Shown one piece after another: positions 1-7,823 of a stretch of 64,000 nt of DNA. Under the pieces are notes generated by a model, which saw only the letters and a program-made list of their open reading frames with translations, was not told the DNA's origin and searched no databases. Positions within the stretch are counted from its first letter, which is position 1, and every line of letters begins with the position of its first letter. The position numbers and the translations under genes are program-made. The stretch comes from Terriglobus albidus (GTDB taxonomy: Bacteria > Acidobacteriota > Terriglobia > Terriglobales > Acidobacteriaceae): the NCBI RefSeq assembly GCF_008000815.1, contig NZ_CP042806.1, forward strand, positions 372,001 through 436,000, written 5' to 3'.

Positions 1-323
1 GTATTCGCATCCAGGCCATAGAGCTCATCCAGCACGCCTACCACAACGGCGATGTTCTTTTTGCCCGCAGGAGTTTCGACGTTTTCTACCAGCAGCGGCG
101 GGAAGAGGTTGTGCATCTCGCGCGGTTTGGAGTCGAGCTGCACCTTCCACAGCAGCTTCATGTTCTTCACGTTCTGTACCGTGAAGGACTTGTCTCCCTG
201 AACCCAGCCGGTGCGTCCCACATCGACGCCCTCGGTCAGGATGTTTACCGCCCATGCGGCCGCCCCGCCGCCCAACAGCAACACGGCAGGTAACAGCAGT
301 TTGTTCCAGCAGAATCGACGCAT
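1..323 (-). CDS. PQQ-like beta-propeller protein, 3' end missing
   Basis: Only the first ~107 residues are in the window; the gene runs off the left edge. It starts with an RRFCWNKLLLPAVLLLGGGA-type signal segment, so the product is probably exported. The following stretch (GRTGWVQGDKSFTVQNVKNMK, then LLWKVQLDSKPREMHNLFPP and VVGVLDELYGLDA) aligns by eye with the N-termini of the two complete beta-propeller proteins at 50846-52432 and 52457-54067, which share the R-S/D-GW...N(V/I)...LLW pattern. It is therefore a third paralogue of a secreted PQQ-binding-like propeller. The cofactor and substrate cannot be told from the fragment. It is divergent from a cytochrome c gene at 665, a natural electron acceptor for a quinoprotein. 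The start at 323 is chosen because the signal peptide begins there. Confidence 0.75.
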   Translation of the reverse strand, partial: MRRFCWNKLLLPAVLLLGGGAAAWAVNILTEGVDVGRTGWVQGDKSFTVQNVKNMKLLWKVQLDSKPREMHNLFPPLLVENVETPAGKKNIAVVVGVLDELYGLDAN

Positions 324-374
324 ATGCCAGCCTCGAACCCAATTGCCTTAGGGAGGAAATCTCCCGCAACATAT

Positions 375-619
375 TGAGACGTTTCAATTTCGGACCGGAG
401 ATTTGCCCGCCGGAAAGTCCTTCCTGCTTGCGGTTCATCCGTTGTCCGATTTCGCGGGCAAGAGTACGCGGAGAAGAAAGCACTCGTCAACCGCTAAAAT
501 TCAGGGTTTTTCGCGGAACTTCGAACAAAAATTTAGCTGCAACCACCCTCTCGGCTGGGGGATCATGGTTTGAATTTGCCTCTTCCGGAAGGACACAAGA
601 AAAATATGAGACGTTTCAT
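375..619. promoter_or_regulatory. Divergent intergenic region with two identical 12-bp near-palindromes
   Basis: The 341-bp gap between the divergent beta-propeller and cytochrome genes carries no convincing gene. The sequence TGAGACGTTTCA occurs twice, at 375-386 and 608-619, and is a near-perfect palindrome (TGARACGTYTCA). A related site, TGAGACGTCTTA, lies at 54179-54190 upstream of another beta-propeller gene. Paired copies in a divergent promoter region suggest operators for one regulator. The regulator is not identified. Confidence 0.35.
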
Positions 620-664
620 TTTTCTCTTGAGTGTTGTCTTCTCCCTCTGCTAGGTTGATCGATC

Positions 665-1147
665 ATGCGTGGTCTTCGCCTCCCTCTCGCCGTTGTCGCC
701 GCTACCGTGGCAGCTCTCCTCTGCTCCGCCCGCGGAGCCCAGGCGCAACAACTGCCGGAAGGTCCCACCCGCGACCTGGTGACCAGCACCTGCTCACGCT
801 GCCATGAGTTCGACCGCGTACTCTCGCAGCATCAGGACAAGGATGGTTGGAGCGCCATCGTCAACAAGATGGTCGGACTCGGTCTGCAGGCCAGCGACGA
901 CGACATCAAGAAGATCGTGGACTACCTGGCCACGAACCTGCCGGCGGAGAAGGTCGAAAAGCTGAACATCAACAAAATGACCGCCGTGCAATTTGAAACC
1001 ACACTCGGCATTCCTCGCCCCCTCTCCCGGGCCATCATCGAGTACCGCGATAAGAACGGTGATTTCAAAACACTCGACGACCTCAAGAAAGTTCCGGGCG
1101 TAGACCCGGCCAAGGTCGAAGCAAAGAAAGACCGGCTGACAGTCTAA
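665..1147 (+). CDS. Secreted c-type cytochrome fused to a helix-hairpin-helix domain
   Basis: 160 aa. Residues 1-27 form a Sec signal peptide ending ARGAQAQ. A single heme c attachment motif CSRCH lies near residue 43, followed by a short cytochrome-like helical region ending in YLATNLP, as in small class I cytochromes c. The C-terminal ~60 residues (LNINKMTAVQFETTLGIP through DDLKKVPGVD) form a ComEA-type helix-hairpin-helix pair. The likely role is periplasmic electron transfer, perhaps as acceptor for the divergently encoded beta-propeller protein. In a periplasmic heme protein the HhH module probably binds protein rather than DNA; this is inference. The axial methionine is not certain, though Met residues follow at NKMVGLGL. 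Confidence 0.75.
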   Translation: MRGLRLPLAVVAATVAALLCSARGAQAQQLPEGPTRDLVTSTCSRCHEFDRVLSQHQDKDGWSAIVNKMVGLGLQASDDDIKKIVDYLATNLPAEKVEKLNINKMTAVQFETTLGIPRPLSRAIIEYRDKNGDFKTLDDLKKVPGVDPAKVEAKKDRLTV

Positions 1148-1162
1148 GCTCCGCTTCTCCGT

Positions 1163-1849
1163 CTAGGCTCCGTTTCTCTCAGCTTGCCTGGCGTTCGTGA
1201 TGAACGCCTGCAGTTTCTCAGGATCTTTCTTCCCGGGCGCGCTTTCCACGCCGCTGGCCACATCCACGCCCCACGGGCGTAGCGTCCGGATGGCCTCGGC
1301 CACATTCTCCGGCCTGAGACCTCCTGCGAGGATGATAGGCATTCCCCGTCGCGCTATCTCAAAACTCGCCCGCGCCAGATTCCAATCGAAGGCCGTCCCT
1401 GTGCCTCCGCTGGCAGAAGCAGTCTTCGCATCGACCAGCAGCCGCGCGGCCAACCCATCTTCCGCGATGCGACGCGTACTCGCCTCAAAGGCCTCAGCCT
1501 GTTCCAGCCCGGCGGTCACCTGCCAGTGCAGCGTCTGCAGAATCGTGACCGGCGTGCTCAGTCCCTTGCGCAGTCCCAGGATCAGCTCTGGGGTGTAATC
1601 CCCGTGCAGCTGCACCCCTGTCAGCCCGGCATACTCCACCGCCGCGCGAATGGCGGCCAGATCAAGCTCGGCGAAGACACCGACCTTCTCGATCGATTCC
1701 GGCAGCTCCTGCACAATCGGCGCCACCTGTTCGGGCGTCATCCGACGCGAGCTCGCAGCGGCGAAGACAAACCCAAGCGCATCCGCTCCCAGCTCTGCGG
1801 CGAGCTTCGCGTCATCCAGGTTCGTATTGGCGCAGATCTTTACCCACAT
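1163..1849 (-). CDS. trpF: Phosphoribosylanthranilate isomerase
   Basis: 228 aa, normal length for TrpF. It converts N-(5-phosphoribosyl)anthranilate to CdRP, the third step of tryptophan synthesis from chorismate. Visible family motifs are the N-terminal VKICANTNLDDA (cysteine general base), GADALGFVFA, VGVFAE, GVQLHGD, LLVDAKT...GGTGTAFDW and ILAGGLRPENV, the last two forming the phosphate-binding loops of the TIM barrel. It lies 6 bp downstream of trpC on the same strand and is probably co-transcribed with it. The remaining trp genes in the window (trpB, trpA) are about 56 kb away, so the pathway is split. Confidence 0.96.
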   Translation of the reverse strand: MWVKICANTNLDDAKLAAELGADALGFVFAAASSRRMTPEQVAPIVQELPESIEKVGVFAELDLAAIRAAVEYAGLTGVQLHGDYTPELILGLRKGLSTPVTILQTLHWQVTAGLEQAEAFEASTRRIAEDGLAARLLVDAKTASASGGTGTAFDWNLARASFEIARRGMPIILAGGLRPENVAEAIRTLRPWGVDVASGVESAPGKKDPEKLQAFITNARQAERNGA

Positions 1850-1855
1850 GATGGC

Positions 1856-2638
1856 TTATCCGATCAGCTCACGCAGCATGGCGCCCGGCGAGGGCTGACG
1901 CATCAATGTCTCGCCGATAAGGAAGGCATCGAAGCCCGCCACACGCAGATTCTCAACATCCTGCCGCGAAGCAATGCCGCTCTCCGCAACTCGCACTACA
2001 CCGTCCGGAAGCTGCGATGCCAGCTCCACCGCACGTTCGATGGAGACATCGAAGGTCTTCAAATTGCGGCTGTTCACACCGACGCACTCGCAATCCAACT
2101 GCAGCGCACGATCCAACTCCTCCTGATCGTGCACCTCGCACAACACATCCAGGCCATAGGTGCGCGCGGTATCGCGCAGCACCCGCAGATCTTCATCTCC
2201 AAGCGCCGCCATGATCAGCAGAATGGCATCCGCACCGGCGGCGCGGGCTTCCAGCACCTGGAAGGGCTCGACCATGAAGTCCTTGCGCAGGCAGGGAATC
2301 TTCACTGCGGCCGAGACACGGCGCAGATTCTCAAGGCCACCCAGAAAGAAGACCTCGTCGGTCAACACCGAGAGACAGGCCGCCCCTGCCGCTTCAAGCT
2401 CAGTGCCCAGAGCCACCGGCTCAAACTCTGCCCGGATCAGCCCCTTGGAGGGCGACGCCTTCTTCAACTCCGCAATCACGGCAGGTCCGGTCTCCGCACG
2501 CTCACGCAGTGCGCGGGCAAAGCCTCGCGGAGTATGTGCCGCCGCTGCTTCTTCCAGAGCAGCAAACTCGGCGGCTGCCTTGCGGGCAGAGACTTCTATG
2601 CGGGTATTGGCCAGAATACGTTCCAGATGACTCGACAT
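1856..2638 (-). CDS. trpC: Indole-3-glycerol phosphate synthase
   Basis: 260 aa. It catalyses ring closure of CdRP to indole-3-glycerol phosphate. Diagnostic motifs are VIAELKKASPSKG (catalytic Lys), SVLTDEVFFLGG, PCLRKDFMVEPFQV, ADAILLI, CVGVNSRNLKTF and VAESGIASRQDV with FLIGETLMR near the end. The start at 2638 is preferred because GGGGA lies 7-11 nt upstream. An ATG at 2650 would add only four residues and a longer frame to 2944 would cross a divergent gene. Directly followed by trpF. The upstream neighbour (2672, plus strand) is divergent with a 33-bp gap, so the two promoters must overlap. Confidence 0.96.
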   Translation of the reverse strand: MSSHLERILANTRIEVSARKAAAEFAALEEAAAAHTPRGFARALRERAETGPAVIAELKKASPSKGLIRAEFEPVALGTELEAAGAACLSVLTDEVFFLGGLENLRRVSAAVKIPCLRKDFMVEPFQVLEARAAGADAILLIMAALGDEDLRVLRDTARTYGLDVLCEVHDQEELDRALQLDCECVGVNSRNLKTFDVSIERAVELASQLPDGVVRVAESGIASRQDVENLRVAGFDAFLIGETLMRQPSPGAMLRELIG

Positions 2639-2671
2639 GCCTGTCCCCATTGTAGATACACTGGTGCCAGC

Positions 2672-3220
2672 ATGAAATTCCGTCGCCTTTCGCTGTTGCT
2701 CGCCCTTACTGTTGGTGTCTTTACCGTTTCTGCCCGTGCCCAGTTGGGCGTCTATGGCACTGTGAATGTGCAGCAGGTAAGTGTCAGCGGAAAGAATGTT
2801 GCTCCGGTCGGTGGCGGCGGCGGCGTTTATTACGACTTCAAACAGATCGGCCGCATCAAGCTCGGTGCCGATGTCCGCGGCAGTGTCGCCAGCAGCAAAC
2901 AGGGCAACGATAACGGCTTCAACGGCGTAGGAACCCGCATTCATACCGCCCTCGGCGGCGTGCGTGCCAGCACTACGCTTCCCGTGAACTGGATCAAGCC
3001 TTATCTGCAGGGTTCAGTCGGCTGGGGTGGCAGCAACTTCGGAGCCTCACAGAATATCAGCGGTGGACTTGCCTATGAGGCCTTTGCCGGCGTTGACCTG
3101 AAGGTCGCTCCCATCATGGATGTCCGCCTGGCCGAGTTCGGCATCGGCTCGATTCATGCGAACAACAGTAATCACGAGTTGAAGACCATCAGCTTCGGCG
3201 TTGTTCTCCATCTGCCGTAA
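2672..3220 (+). CDS. Small outer-membrane beta-barrel protein
   Basis: 182 aa with a signal peptide ending VSARAQ. The mature part is rich in alternating aromatic and glycine residues (GVYGTVNVQQV, GGGGGVYYDF, PYLQGSVGWGG, YEAFAGVDLKV) and ends with ISFGVVLHLP, a typical beta-signal-like terminus. This fits an 8-stranded porin-like or OmpA-like barrel. The function is unknown. The chosen ATG follows the trpC start by 33 bp; a longer frame reaching back to 1526 runs antisense through trpF and trpC and is not credible. A strong hairpin terminator lies 23 bp after the stop. Confidence 0.75.
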   Translation: MKFRRLSLLLALTVGVFTVSARAQLGVYGTVNVQQVSVSGKNVAPVGGGGGVYYDFKQIGRIKLGADVRGSVASSKQGNDNGFNGVGTRIHTALGGVRASTTLPVNWIKPYLQGSVGWGGSNFGASQNISGGLAYEAFAGVDLKVAPIMDVRLAEFGIGSIHANNSNHELKTISFGVVLHLP

Positions 3221-3242
3221 CGAGCGCTTCCGGCTTAAACAG

Positions 3243-3272
3243 AAAACCCGGCCGTTGGCCGGGTTTCAATCT
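3243..3272. terminator. Bidirectional rho-independent terminator
   Basis: Perfect 10-bp stem AAACCCGGCC/GGCCGGGTTT (3244-3253 with 3257-3266) and a GTT loop. It serves the outer-membrane protein gene on the plus strand and, on the minus strand, the tRNA-Leu gene, where it is followed by TTTTCTGTTT. Confidence 0.8.
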
Positions 3273-3275
3273 TTA

Positions 3276-3362
3276 TGGTGCCGAAGAGAGGACTCGAACC
3301 TCCACACCCTTGCGAGTACATGGACCTGAACCATGCGCGTCTGCCAATTCCGCCACTTCGGC
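3276..3362 (-). tRNA. tRNA-Leu (anticodon CAG)
   Basis: 87 nt including an encoded CCA at 3276-3278. The acceptor stem is GCCGAAG/CTTCGGC with discriminator A. The anticodon arm is CATGG-TTCAGGT-CCATG, giving anticodon CAG. A long variable arm, as expected for tRNA-Leu, precedes the T-arm with GGTTCGAGTCC. Confidence 0.95.
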
Positions 3363-3535
3363 ACGGGACAACCACAACAGCGCGTCGTGGCCTTGCAGAA
3401 ATATTAGTGTTTCAAACCTTTGCTGGCATGTCAAACCAACACAGGTTTCCCCTAAACAAACATATGCTTGCCCTTCGTTCCCACGGACTGTATCGTTTGT
3501 GAAACGTCGCGGCCCCTGGAGCGTCTGAACGAAGC

Positions 3536-3775
3536 ATGAACGACCCGAAACAGGAACAGGTCATCCCCGAGGATCTCGCACTGGAGATCCGTAAGCTCGC
3601 CCACGACCTCTCGAATGCCCTCGAGATCATCGTGCAGACCAGCTACCTGCTCTCTACCGCCGAGCTAAAACCGCCCGCCTCAGACTGGCTGGGCATGATG
3701 GACTCGGGTGTGCAGAAGGCGCTGGACCTGAACCTGCAGCTCCGCAACTACATCAAGACCCATAGCCCCAAATAA
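3536..3775 (+). CDS. Small protein with a histidine-kinase H-box-like helix
   Basis: 79 aa, no signal peptide or membrane segment. Residues ~20-40 read LRKLAHDLSNALEIIVQTSYLL in register with the H-box of histidine-kinase dimerisation domains (H-D-L-x-N-x-L-x-x-I). The second half (WLGMMDSGVQKALDLNLQLRNYI) could be the second helix of a helical hairpin. It has no ATPase domain and no adjacent response regulator. It may be a free-standing DHp or phosphotransfer-like hairpin; this is a resemblance, not a proven assignment. It starts 174 bp after tRNA-Leu and converges on the M28 peptidase gene. Confidence 0.6.
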   Translation: MNDPKQEQVIPEDLALEIRKLAHDLSNALEIIVQTSYLLSTAELKPPASDWLGMMDSGVQKALDLNLQLRNYIKTHSPK

Positions 3776-3781
3776 CGAGGA

Positions 3782-5374
3782 CTACTTCGCGGCTACTTTC
3801 GTCGCAGCGAATGAGCTCTCCGGGTACCACTCCGGTCTGCCCTTGGCATCGGCGACCCGCGTTGCCAGTTGCGCCAGCAGACTGGTGAACTGGGCTGCGC
3901 CAACCTTGTCCACCGGCTGATTCAGATCGTCGGAGGGCCGGTGATAGCGCACCGCTACCCAGGTATTGAAGGTCTTCTCCTCCGGGGAGCCCGGGGTCCA
4001 GCCGAACTTGAAGGCCAGGGCCGGAATGCCCTGCTTCACAAAGTTCACCTGGTCCGAGCGGATAAACCGGTTCTCATCCGGCTGTTTGTCGAACTGCGGC
4101 TCCACATCGTTCAACTGGCACACGGCGCGGGCGTCGTTCCCCAGCGTCGACTCACCAAGCCCTTGAATCTCCAGGTAGCGCAGCGGGAACAGAGGCAGAT
4201 ACATATCCATGTTCAGGTCAGCAACGATCGCCGATTTCGGCACCGTTGGCCTGGTCGCAAAGTACTGCGATCCCAGCTCGCCCATCTCCTCGGCTGCGAG
4301 CGCCACAAACAGAATCGACCGCTTCGGGCGAGCACCTGCCGCCAGCAGCTTCGCCGTCTCGATCAGCGAAGCTACACCGGAGGCATTATCCATCGCTCCG
4401 TTGTAGAGGTTGTCACCATCCACAGGACGCCCAATCCCCAGGTGGTCAAGGTGCGCGCTGATGACCAGGTACTCCTTCTTCAGCTTCGTATCCGCGCCCT
4501 CCAGCAGGCCAACGACGTTCGGGGCATGAAGGTGCTCCGCAGTCTTGATGGCAGTCGTCGCATGCAGCGTTCCCGGAAAAGCGAAGTGAGCCAGCGGCTT
4601 GCCGGCGTCGCCAGAGGCCTTGATCTCGGCGAAGCTATGCCCGGCGGAAGCGAAGAGCTTCTCCGCTCCCTTCTCTGTAAGCGCGGCATAGACCTTCATG
4701 CCGGGCAGGTTCTCCAGCGCAGGATCGGCATACAGCATGACCGGCGGCGGAGCGTTACGATTTCCCGCTGCGGGGTTCGGCGGAGCCCCCGGACGCGGCG
4801 GCGTAAACAGCACCATGCCGATGGCGCCTGCAGCATGCAGCGCCCTCCAGCGCTCCCCAGCGATGCGGGAATAGGCACGCTGCGGCCCCAGCAAGTTCGC
4901 CGGAGCACCGCCGTAGATCACCACTACCTTGCCCTTCAGATCTTCGCCGGTGATGTCATCCACGTGCTTCTTCGGAAGTGACAGCCCATAACCGAGAAAG
5001 ACCATCGGCGCATCCACCGTTCCGGCCCCATCCACATGGGCGTTCAGCTGCAGCTCCGCAGGCAGCTCGTACCGGAGGTTATCCACAGCGAAGCTCGATT
5101 TTTCCACGTCAATGGATGTGGGCACGAGTTCAATATCCTGCCCGTATCCATTGGTTCCAGCAGGCTTCAGCCCAATCTGTTTGAACTGAGTTTCCACATA
5201 TTCCACAGCCTTGAAGTACCCTGGCGAACCGGCGCGCCGGCCCTCCAGTTTGTCATCGGCCAGGTATTGCACGTGCGACCACCAGGCATCTGCGGCAGGG
5301 GTCCAGTCTTTTGTCTGGGCGTGAAGAACTGAGGTCAGAACGAGCGCAGAAGCAAGCAGCGGAATACGCGGCAC
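3782..5374 (-). CDS. Secreted M28-family metallopeptidase (PA-domain aminopeptidase type)
   Basis: 530 aa with an ~19-residue signal peptide (ending SVLHAQ). Residues ~120-260 contain a PA-like insert (GKVVVIYGG...AGAIGMVLF). The two-zinc M28 centre is complete by eye: H308 and D310 in SAHLDHLG, D329 in NGAMDNASG, the general base/ligand pair E362-E363 in ALAAEEMGELG, D390 in DLNMD, and the late histidine in RYHRPSDDL. It probably removes N-terminal residues from peptides in the periplasm or outside the cell. It appears monocistronic, and its upstream region contains a decayed copy of the palindromic repeat. Confidence 0.9.
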   Translation of the reverse strand: MPRIPLLASALVLTSVLHAQTKDWTPAADAWWSHVQYLADDKLEGRRAGSPGYFKAVEYVETQFKQIGLKPAGTNGYGQDIELVPTSIDVEKSSFAVDNLRYELPAELQLNAHVDGAGTVDAPMVFLGYGLSLPKKHVDDITGEDLKGKVVVIYGGAPANLLGPQRAYSRIAGERWRALHAAGAIGMVLFTPPRPGAPPNPAAGNRNAPPPVMLYADPALENLPGMKVYAALTEKGAEKLFASAGHSFAEIKASGDAGKPLAHFAFPGTLHATTAIKTAEHLHAPNVVGLLEGADTKLKKEYLVISAHLDHLGIGRPVDGDNLYNGAMDNASGVASLIETAKLLAAGARPKRSILFVALAAEEMGELGSQYFATRPTVPKSAIVADLNMDMYLPLFPLRYLEIQGLGESTLGNDARAVCQLNDVEPQFDKQPDENRFIRSDQVNFVKQGIPALAFKFGWTPGSPEEKTFNTWVAVRYHRPSDDLNQPVDKVGAAQFTSLLAQLATRVADAKGRPEWYPESSFAATKVAAK

Positions 5375-5414
5375 GGCAACTCCAGAATAAGGGATATGGG
5401 GAGTATGTCACGAG

Positions 5415-5495
5415 AGAGCGTTTTCCCTGCGGGTGTGGTCCAGGGCTTTCACATCTATGGGCGTTTTCCGCACTGAAAACGCAGCTGCACCGTTG
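5415..5495 (-). repeat. Decayed copy of the ~114-bp palindromic element
   Basis: It begins AGAGCGTTTTCCCTG and continues through CATCTATGGGCGTTTTCC and GAAAACGC, matching the reverse orientation of the element family best seen at 25538-25651 and 30183-30296. The distal arm is no longer recognisable. It lies in the 346-bp gap between the M28 peptidase and the Wzi-like gene; I see no gene in that gap. Confidence 0.7.
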
Positions 5496-5720
5496 CACAG
5501 AAGTCGTAACTCCGGTATCGCACTGGGGATCGATAAAGATCTTCACGAGAAAAGAACACTCGCACATTTGCATTCTGCGGCAGCGACTGATTTCGATTGC
5601 TTCTGGAAGAAGCTATGTTGCCTGCTGACGCTTGGGTAAAGCTGCTTTGATATATTTACGCAATAGCCTCGTTAAGTTTTGGCGCTCTAACGCTGCTTCT
5701 GGCTATACCCGGTACACAAC

Positions 5721-7634
5721 GTGAAAAATCAGGCAGTCGCGCTAATACTAGCCGTAGTGAGTTCTTCGGCGTTTCTGCAAGCGCAGTTGAAACACACAAC
5801 AAATTGGGCAGATGCGCCGACCGTCACGCAGGAGCAGCGGCAAACCACAGGGTTTTTCTCTCCTTTAGTCCATCTTCCTTCTTTGAAGGAGATCGGTGAG
5901 TACCACTCGGGCGGTAATTTCATACCGCATGGCACATCCGTATCCCTGGGCGACAGAGAAGTTGAGAGTGAACCGCAAGGTAGTTCGACGGCCACCTACG
6001 CTCAATTCGACGCGAGACAGGCCTCCGAGACAACTTCATACAAAGCCTCTAGCTACGTTCCTCTCGATAGTTGGATTTACCCCGCCTTCGATCGATTGGC
6101 GGCCGTCGGCCCTCTGCCAACAAGCACCGCGATCCTCCGTCCGTGGACGAGACTGGAATGCGCACGACTGTTGGCTGAGGCACACATTGCCATCAATTAC
6201 GAGGATGACGATGTAGCAGGTCCCATATTTGCAGCGTTAGATAAGGAATTTCGTAGCGAATCCACAATTATCGACGGAGGCCGAAACGCATCCGCAGGAA
6301 TAGAGAGCGCCTATAGCCGCGTAACCGGCATCGCTGGAACCCCGATACGGGATGGCTTTCATTTTGCGTCGACGATCACCAACGACTTCGGACGGCCGTT
6401 TGGTAATGGAATCAACTCCTACGACGGTCTATCAGGATCTGCACAGTTTGGTCCGTTTGCGGTGTATGGGCGAGCGGAATACCAATATGCGTCCGCGATG
6501 CCGGAGTACAGTACCGCGACCAAACAGTTCCTTGCCGCCAACGACGTTCTTCCGGTGGGATGGAATCTACGCTCCGGCACGACAAGTCGCTTGCGGCCGA
6601 TTGAAGCTTATGTCTCTTTGAACCTCGCGAACTGGCAGCTTTCCTTTGGGCAGCAGAGTCTTTGGTGGGCGCCGGACCGCAGCACGTCCTTGATCCTGTC
6701 GAATAATGCCGAAGCTCTGCCGATGTTTCGAATCACTCGCGCTAAGCCGGCGACCCTCCCGAGCTTTCTCAGCAAACTGGGCCCCGTGCACCTCGATATG
6801 TTTCTAGCGCGCCAAGGTGGAGTCCATTATGTGGGACTTGGCAGTACGTTTGCGGTTCATGGCACCCCAGACAAACCGTTGAAGCAGCCTCCGTATCTAT
6901 GGGGTTTCGCCTTCACCGTCAAGCCTACGGAGTACCTTGAGCTTGGCTTTGCGCATACTGTGATCTTTGCCGGTTATAGCCGTCCGCTTACCTTTGAAAC
7001 CTTCTTCCACACATTCTCCGTAGATGGAAATGGGCAAGAGATCGAGCCTGGCAAGCGTGTCACAGCGTTCAACTTCGCTTATCATCCTCCCTTCCTGCGG
7101 CAAAGCCTGGTGCTCTATAGCGAGGCCATGGCCTGGGATAATCCGATTCAGGGAAAGTTTGTTGGGCGCTATGCCTTCTCTCCGGGGATCTATATCCCGC
7201 AGATGCCGAAACTGCCAAAGCTGGATCTCCGTTTGGAAGCGGCTTACACCGACCTGCCCAAACTACCGATCCAGGGCTACTTTTACACGAACCACCACTA
7301 CATTGAGGGCTATACCAATTACGGTCAGATCCTTGGGAGTTGGGTTGGCCCCCAGGGGATTGGTGGAGAGGCTTCCAGCACCTATTGGTTTTCGCCTCGG
7401 ACAAAAGCCTCAATCAGTTATCGGAAGATGGTCTCAGATGTCGGGTACTTCCAGGGCGGCCATCGGGATGACGTTTCAGGAAAGCTGATTTGGACGCCCA
7501 ACGCTTCCACAGAAATCTCCGGAGACCTGCAGTACGGGCATTGGAACTTTCCAGCAGTGTCTCCAACATCAAAGTCCGATTTCACGACAACAATCCAGAT
7601 TCGATTCTTCCCGCAAAATCATCGTGATCACTAG
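5721..7634 (+). CDS. Capsule-assembly Wzi-like outer-membrane protein
   Basis: 637 aa, GTG start, signal peptide ending FLQAQ. Residues ~110-160 read SSYVPLDSWIYPAFDRLAA then RPWTRLECARLLAEA, a block typical of the acidobacterial Wzi-type proteins that precede an outer-membrane barrel. The rest is rich in beta-strand patterns (AEYQYAS, LSFGQQSLWW, FNFAYHPPF, SYRKMVSDVGY) and ends in TIQIRFFPQ, consistent with a barrel. Wzi proteins anchor or assemble surface polysaccharide, but there are no capsule genes nearby, so the actual ligand is unknown. No clear Shine-Dalgarno precedes the GTG. Confidence 0.75.
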   Translation: MKNQAVALILAVVSSSAFLQAQLKHTTNWADAPTVTQEQRQTTGFFSPLVHLPSLKEIGEYHSGGNFIPHGTSVSLGDREVESEPQGSSTATYAQFDARQASETTSYKASSYVPLDSWIYPAFDRLAAVGPLPTSTAILRPWTRLECARLLAEAHIAINYEDDDVAGPIFAALDKEFRSESTIIDGGRNASAGIESAYSRVTGIAGTPIRDGFHFASTITNDFGRPFGNGINSYDGLSGSAQFGPFAVYGRAEYQYASAMPEYSTATKQFLAANDVLPVGWNLRSGTTSRLRPIEAYVSLNLANWQLSFGQQSLWWAPDRSTSLILSNNAEALPMFRITRAKPATLPSFLSKLGPVHLDMFLARQGGVHYVGLGSTFAVHGTPDKPLKQPPYLWGFAFTVKPTEYLELGFAHTVIFAGYSRPLTFETFFHTFSVDGNGQEIEPGKRVTAFNFAYHPPFLRQSLVLYSEAMAWDNPIQGKFVGRYAFSPGIYIPQMPKLPKLDLRLEAAYTDLPKLPIQGYFYTNHHYIEGYTNYGQILGSWVGPQGIGGEASSTYWFSPRTKASISYRKMVSDVGYFQGGHRDDVSGKLIWTPNASTEISGDLQYGHWNFPAVSPTSKSDFTTTIQIRFFPQNHRDH

Positions 7635-7681
7635 AGTCCTGAGTCTGAAGTTCTGGTCGTAAATTTTGTCATCCTGAACGT

Positions 7682-7745
7682 TCGGGGTCCCCAGCGAACT
7701 TGTTCGCTGATGAGTGAAGGACCTGCTTTTTCAACGCTTCGGATG
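7682..7745. repeat. Dispersed intergenic repeat with TCGGGGTCCCCAGCGAAC core
   Basis: The 28-nt segment at 7682-7709, with a GGGGTCCCC palindrome, recurs with one mismatch at 25949-25976 inside a divergent palindromic element. It is flanked by GTCATCCTGAAC and GTGAAGGACCTGC. It lies in the 189-bp gap between convergent genes, where I see no gene. Confidence 0.6.
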
Positions 7746-7823
7746 GCAAAGCTGTTCATGATTTATGTCGGCGAACTCTGGACTCACCACACTAGGGCGT
7801 ATCTGACATAGGACCCCGAACCA

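Noticed and set aside
1526-2671. N-terminal extension of the outer-membrane protein frame through trpF/trpC
   Set aside because: It runs antisense to two certain genes; a signal peptide begins at 2672.
3869-4981. 370-aa plus-strand reading frame
   Set aside because: Antisense to the M28 peptidase; no motif or start signal.
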